DNA from: Propionibacteriaceae bacterium | GTDB taxonomy: Bacteria; Actinomycetota; Actinomycetes; Propionibacteriales; Propionibacteriaceae | Assembly (NCBI GenBank): GCA_031262845.1 | Contig: JAISGZ010000018.1 | Span: 1-9,288, forward strand | Length of the DNA stretch: 9,288 nt | Direction: 5' to 3' | Shown here: positions 6,623 through 9,288 of the stretch, piece by piece | Layout of the letters: each line of letters opens with the position of its first letter | How positions within the stretch are numbered: the first letter of the stretch is position 1 | Notes under the pieces: model-generated | What the model saw: the letters and a program-made list of their open reading frames with translations, nothing else | What the model was told of the DNA's origin: nothing | Database searches by the model: none | Program-made: the position numbers and the translations under genes

Positions 6623-7879
6623 CTAGATCATGAACTGACTCAAGGAACTGAGCAAGCTTTGAATGATCAGCCGCATCTGGACCATGATGAAATCTAAGAT
6701 CCACTGGATGTCGTCAACCTGGCTACCTTGAGGTCGGGGGATGTAATAGGCCACCAAGGTAATGTCGGAATTCGACGGCAAGGTCCAGGCGAAACGGCTT
6801 GAGCCGTCGCCGACTCGCTCGGTCACGGTCTGGAGGACCGTGTTATTCGGCCCCTGGACCTCCAACCGCGAGACCGACCAGCCGGACGGCTCGAGCACGG
6901 TTGACACCATCTGACCGACCCGGCCCGGACCGATCTGGCTTGAGCTGGTGGTCTTGACCCCGCTGGCGGTGGTCGTGATGGAGCGGCCATCGACTTGGAA
7001 GGTACCGGTGTTGCCCTCGGAGACCGCGGCCACCTTGTAGGACGAGATCGGCGCCAGCCCGAAATTCACCGGTGAGGTCGAGACCTGACGGATATTCGGG
7101 ATCCAGATCAGGGTCTGATAAACCGGGATCACATCACCCGATTTGTTGTTGATCTGGGTACCGGCGACACCAATCGCTGGGCCTTCTTTATAGGGATACG
7201 GCTGAGCCCCAGCACAGGGCCGGCTGACGTAAGCGGCGGCGGGGTCAGCATATTTCACGGGCTCGGTTTCGTTGAACGGGTCGTCCCCGATGTCGTCGAT
7301 CTCCCCCGTGACGTAGTTATAACAGTGAGAGATCGTATGAACTCGCGAATTCCCGCCGCTCATTTTCAGGCTGTAGCTGGCGGACCCGGCGGTCATGACC
7401 GCGGGCACCTTATTCCGCTGGACCTGCTGGTCGAAGTCGTAAGCATTGACATCGGCGTTGGGGTTGAACGATGGATCGTAGAGCCGGACCATGAAGACGG
7501 CTTCACCGGCCACTGGCATGTTTAAGAAAAATGTGTAATCGCCCGATGAATTGGTCATCGTGCCGCTGGTGGCGCCATAACTTTCTTGGGTCCAGATACC
7601 GTCTTTATCGTGGTCACCATATAACTGGGGTTTCATCCCGGGAATCCCCCACTCCCCGAGGTCCCGAATGCCGTCGGCGTCGCGATCGTAGAAAATTGTG
7701 CCGTCGAGGGTGACCAGGGCCATGGATTCTTCTTCGACCACATCAGCCCGGGCGGCCGAGCCCACCAACAACGACAGAGAACAGGCCATCGCCGTTGCCA
7801 AAGCCACGCTGCGACGAGTCCGCAACTGACTGGGGGGGCGGCACCGGGATGGCTGCGCGGCAGACCATGGAGTTTGCAT
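6623..7879 (-). CDS. Secreted SdrD B-like/Ig-like domain protein, smaller paralogue of the large surface protein
   Basis: The 418-residue protein has a long signal peptide (basic RTRR at 20-23, hydrophobic 24-43, likely cleavage ARA|D after residue 45), so it is exported. Residues about 55-165 form an SdrD B-like fold with two calcium-type loops: D65-D67-D69-G70 and D89-D91-D93-G94. A linker carries C186 and C222 (HC ... PCAGAQP), which could form a disulfide. Residues about 252-383 form an Ig-like module with NFGLAP and WTLP motifs. The whole order matches residues 544-850 of the protein encoded at 1-3036. The last 26 residues (from W393) are strongly hydrophobic/amphipathic, and no LPXTG sorting signal or basic tail is present, so retention at the surface is unexplained. 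ATG 7879 has an AGGG about 9 nt upstream. Function is unknown beyond being an extracellular structural or adhesive protein. Confidence 0.9.
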   Translation of the reverse strand: MQTPWSAAQPSRCRPPSQLRTRRSVALATAMACSLSLLVGSAARADVVEEESMALVTLDGTIFYDRDADGIRDLGEWGIPGMKPQLYGDHDKDGIWTQESYGATSGTMTNSSGDYTFFLNMPVAGEAVFMVRLYDPSFNPNADVNAYDFDQQVQRNKVPAVMTAGSASYSLKMSGGNSRVHTISHCYNYVTGEIDDIGDDPFNETEPVKYADPAAAYVSRPCAGAQPYPYKEGPAIGVAGTQINNKSGDVIPVYQTLIWIPNIRQVSTSPVNFGLAPISSYKVAAVSEGNTGTFQVDGRSITTTASGVKTTSSSQIGPGRVGQMVSTVLEPSGWSVSRLEVQGPNNTVLQTVTERVGDGSSRFAWTLPSNSDITLVAYYIPRPQGSQVDDIQWILDFIMVQMRLIIQSLLSSLSQFMI

Positions 7880-7965
7880 GACTAGAGCCCTTACCTTCTT
7901 AATGATTTCTTAATAAATTGATTTCGCGTCGCTTACTCGAGCCCACACTCACGAGAAGTACATGC

Positions 7966-7980
7966 CCAGCATAGCGCTGG
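7966..7980. repeat. Inverted repeat CCAGC-N5-GCTGG
   Basis: Perfect 5-bp arms (7966-7970 and 7976-7980) surround ATAGC, about 87 bp upstream of the secreted-protein start. The minus-strand copy of the spacer overlaps a -10-like TATGCT. It could be an operator or a weak stem-loop in the leader. Confidence 0.35.
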
Positions 7981-7999
7981 TTAAGCCAAACAACTGTTT

Positions 8000-8047
8000 C
8001 TTAGCAGGGGTTCACTAGGAAAGATACCGTTTAGTAGGGTGACACCC
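8000..8047. promoter_or_regulatory. Repeated GTTYANTAGG-type motifs and an 11-bp palindrome
   Basis: Related strings lie at 8000-8008 (CTTAGCAGG), 8010-8019 (GTTCACTAGG) and 8029-8038 (GTTTAGTAGG). They run straight into the palindrome GGGTG-A-CACCC at 8037-8047. Clustering upstream of a divergent gene start suggests a regulator-binding region, but no known operator is recognised. Confidence 0.3.
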
Positions 8048-8182
8048 CACCTGAAAAGTTAATTTTCGACAAATTCCGATCGGTCAACGGGCCTCACCAG
8101 CTCAGCGCAGGGTCGGCGATCATCAGACTTGCCGCCGTCGGTTCCTCACCGACCGGCCAAATCGCCGTACGCTAGACCGACG

Positions 8183-8266
8183 GTGGTGGGCCAGTATCAG
8201 CCTCAGCCGCCGGACCGATATCAGTCGGCCCAGATGGCCCGCTCAACTGAGCCAGCTGACGATTGA
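8183..8266 (+). other. Doubtful short reading frame ending at a TGATG overlap
   Basis: A frame from GTG 8183 (27 codons, rich in Gln and Pro: QYQPQPPDRYQ) stops at TGA 8264-8266. That TGA shares its A with ATG 8266, which is in frame with the downstream gene. The same frame is open back to about 8062 without an ATG. There is no clear ribosome site. It could be a leader peptide, a gene remnant, or chance. Confidence 0.15.
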
Positions 8267-8295
8267 TGAGCGATGCGCGGCGCCAAAAAGCCCGG

Positions 8296-8301
8296 AAAGG
8301 A
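8296..8301 (+). promoter_or_regulatory. Ribosome binding site deciding the start of the DUF6882-like gene
   Basis: AAAGGA lies 6 nt before GTG 8308, a near-ideal Shine-Dalgarno arrangement. The in-frame alternatives TTG 8263 and ATG 8266 have none, so GTG 8308 is preferred. Confidence 0.7.
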
Positions 8302-8307
8302 ACGGAC

Positions 8308-9027
8308 GTGGCAGAGCAGCCAGATCACGAAATCCTCAACGCCTGGATCGCCGCTCACCTGGCGGTCACGATCGAAGGCCAAGCCCATTTAGCCCAACTG
8401 ATCGGCTCGGACGCCCCCGGCCGGTGGGAGGCCAGCCTGTCGACGGGGGTCTTGACACTCGACCAAACCGACTTGGAGTTCGCCCTCTTGGGGTCGTCGT
8501 CCGAGGAAGACAACAGCTGGCTCTGGAGTTGGGCCAACCCCGGGCTCGACAGTTCGACCGTGGCGATTCAGCGGGCCTTGCCACTCAAGGGTTTCGGGGC
8601 CGAATTCGGCCTCTGGGAATTCAGCCAGAACTCCTTCGATCTGACCGGCCTGGTCGACTTCGGGATGACCGCAGGCTCCAGCCTGACCTCAGTGGCGGCC
8701 CCGCAAATCGGCGGCGGTGCGATCTTCTCCGGTTCCTACCCCGGCGGCCGGTTCTACGTCATCGTGACCGACCAGCGGCTGGCCCGGTTCGGCCCGTCAG
8801 CGGTTTCGGCGCCGAAATATTTCACGCGGGCGGTGTCGTACGGGCTCGGCCATCACCGAGAATTAGTCGAAACCTACGCTGCGATCCATCAATTGCAGCT
8901 CAAAGAAACCGAAGATATGGTCAGCCTGGGCTTCCCCGACAAGTCACATCTCGACGTCACCTTCGACGAACACGAGCGGATGACCAAGATTCACGCCAAT
9001 CTTCACACCACCCGGCCGACGGCTTGA
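8308..9027 (+). CDS. Cytosolic protein of unknown function, DUF6882-like
   Basis: The start is GTG 8308 (239 residues), supported by AAAGGA 6 nt upstream. ATG 8266 would add 14 residues, mostly charged. No signal peptide or membrane segment is visible, so the protein is probably cytosolic. A short helical N-terminus (LNAWIAAHLAVTIEGQAHLA) is followed by an alternating-strand region: GRWEASLSTGVLTL, then LEFALLGSSSEEDNSWLWSWANPG (residues about 56-79) and later GRFYVIVTD (about 147-155). The pattern 'gel-like first strand, LLGS, WLWSWAN' resembles an actinobacterial domain family I recall as DUF6882. That assignment is from memory and is not certain. No catalytic motif is evident. It stands alone on the plus strand and is divergent from the secreted-protein gene. 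A frame-shifted second open frame overlaps it but has no family features. Confidence 0.85.
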   Translation: MAEQPDHEILNAWIAAHLAVTIEGQAHLAQLIGSDAPGRWEASLSTGVLTLDQTDLEFALLGSSSEEDNSWLWSWANPGLDSSTVAIQRALPLKGFGAEFGLWEFSQNSFDLTGLVDFGMTAGSSLTSVAAPQIGGGAIFSGSYPGGRFYVIVTDQRLARFGPSAVSAPKYFTRAVSYGLGHHRELVETYAAIHQLQLKETEDMVSLGFPDKSHLDVTFDEHERMTKIHANLHTTRPTA

Positions 9028-9288
9028 GCCGCTGGCCGCCTCGGACCTGCGCTCCCCCGTGCTCCCTGGTATGACTTTATGGCATTACTCATTGCCCGAG
9101 TTCGGTGATGATTGGTTGTCGTCATTCGGGTCAGGTGGCGGCTGGGATTGGGGCTGACCACCGACCAATCGTGGCCTGTCAACCGGTCGGCAAGTTGATT
9201 TGATCAAGTTTGATCAAGATTTCAGCCGACCATTCAGGTAACCATTGCCACGGTTATCCAGGCCGTGTTAGCTTGGCGCTATTAATAA
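9028..9288. other. Gene-free tail of the window
   Basis: No supported coding frame. Weak inverted repeats (GGTCAG 9129-9134 with CTGACC 9154-9159, loop 19 nt) are too loose to call a terminator. TTGCCA at 9245-9250 is a -35-like box with a poor TAGCTT at 9269-9274 (18-bp spacer). The last bases are AT-rich (TATTAATAA), possibly leading into the promoter or start of a gene beyond the window. Confidence 0.4.
9199..9218. repeat. Two tandem 10-bp repeats, each holding the palindrome TTGATCAA
   Basis: TTTGATCAAG occurs at 9199-9208 and directly again at 9209-9218. The inner 8-mer TTGATCAA is its own reverse complement, giving two symmetric sites centred 10 bp apart on the same helix face. This is typical geometry for a dimeric regulator, lying about 27 bp upstream of a weak -35-like box. 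Confidence 0.55.

Larger units (their letters stand above)
7880..8307. other. Divergent intergenic region between the secreted protein and the DUF6882-like gene
   Basis: The 428 bp hold no convincing full gene. The part next to the secreted-protein start is AT-rich (TTATTAAGAAATCATTAAG on the minus strand). TTGACC at 8082-8087 on the minus strand is a -35-like box without a good -10. The right half is GC-rich and contains only a doubtful short reading frame. Operator-like repeats are listed separately. Confidence 0.5.

Noticed and set aside
8424..9074. 216-codon plus-strand frame overlapping the DUF6882-like gene
   Set aside because: It is a +1-type shadow rich in Arg/Pro/Gly. The chosen frame has the WLWSWAN pattern and the good ribosome site.
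9129..9190. Inverted repeats after the DUF6882-like gene
   Set aside because: Stems of about six pairs have loops near 18-19 nt and no T run, so a terminator is not supported.
1..9288. CRISPR array, tRNA, rRNA, integrase or transposase
   Set aside because: No regularly spaced direct repeats of CRISPR type, no cloverleaf-like sequence noticed, and no mobile-element protein motifs in any frame read.

Overview
The window looks like a chromosomal segment of an actinobacterium (Actinomycetota) of moderate GC. The strongest evidence is a complete principal sigma factor with a long Lys/Ala/Thr-rich N-terminal extension and an actinobacterial-style C-terminus (LRHPSRS...LRDYLD). A second, smaller sigma-70-type gene lies beside it. 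I cannot name a genus from the sequence.

Layout, left to right. (1) Positions 1-3036, minus strand: the first 1012 codons of a very large secreted, multi-domain surface protein whose 3' end lies outside the window. (2) 3150-4229, minus: a divergent group-2-like sigma factor. (3) 4230-4645: the shared region between two divergently transcribed sigma genes, with a near-consensus promoter facing right, a triple TTGAC repeat and a polypurine/polypyrimidine tract. (4) 4646-6283, plus: the principal sigma factor (sigA/rpoD/hrdB-like). (5) 6284-6622: a structured intergenic region with a 16-bp tandem duplication and three successive hairpins that separate two convergent genes. (6) 6623-7879, minus: a 418-residue secreted protein that is a smaller paralogue of the protein in (1). 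(7) 7880-8307: a divergent intergenic region with operator-like repeats. (8) 8308-9027, plus: a cytosolic protein of a DUF6882-like type. (9) 9028-9288: a gene-free tail with a tandem palindromic TTGATCAA motif.

How the parts fit. The sigma pair is core transcription machinery: the right-hand one reads normal housekeeping promoters, and the left-hand one carries substitutions at positions that read the -10 and -35 elements. Two secreted paralogues with the same domain order (signal peptide, SdrD B-like calcium-binding fold, Cys-containing linker, Ig-like module) flank the pair. The larger one follows the divergent sigma gene on the same strand with no obvious terminator between them. Regulation of either surface protein by the divergent sigma factor is possible, but it is inference only. 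I found no CRISPR array, tRNA, rRNA or insertion sequence. The most unusual items are the divergent sigma factor and the flanking surface-protein paralogues, not a clearly new defence or metabolic system.
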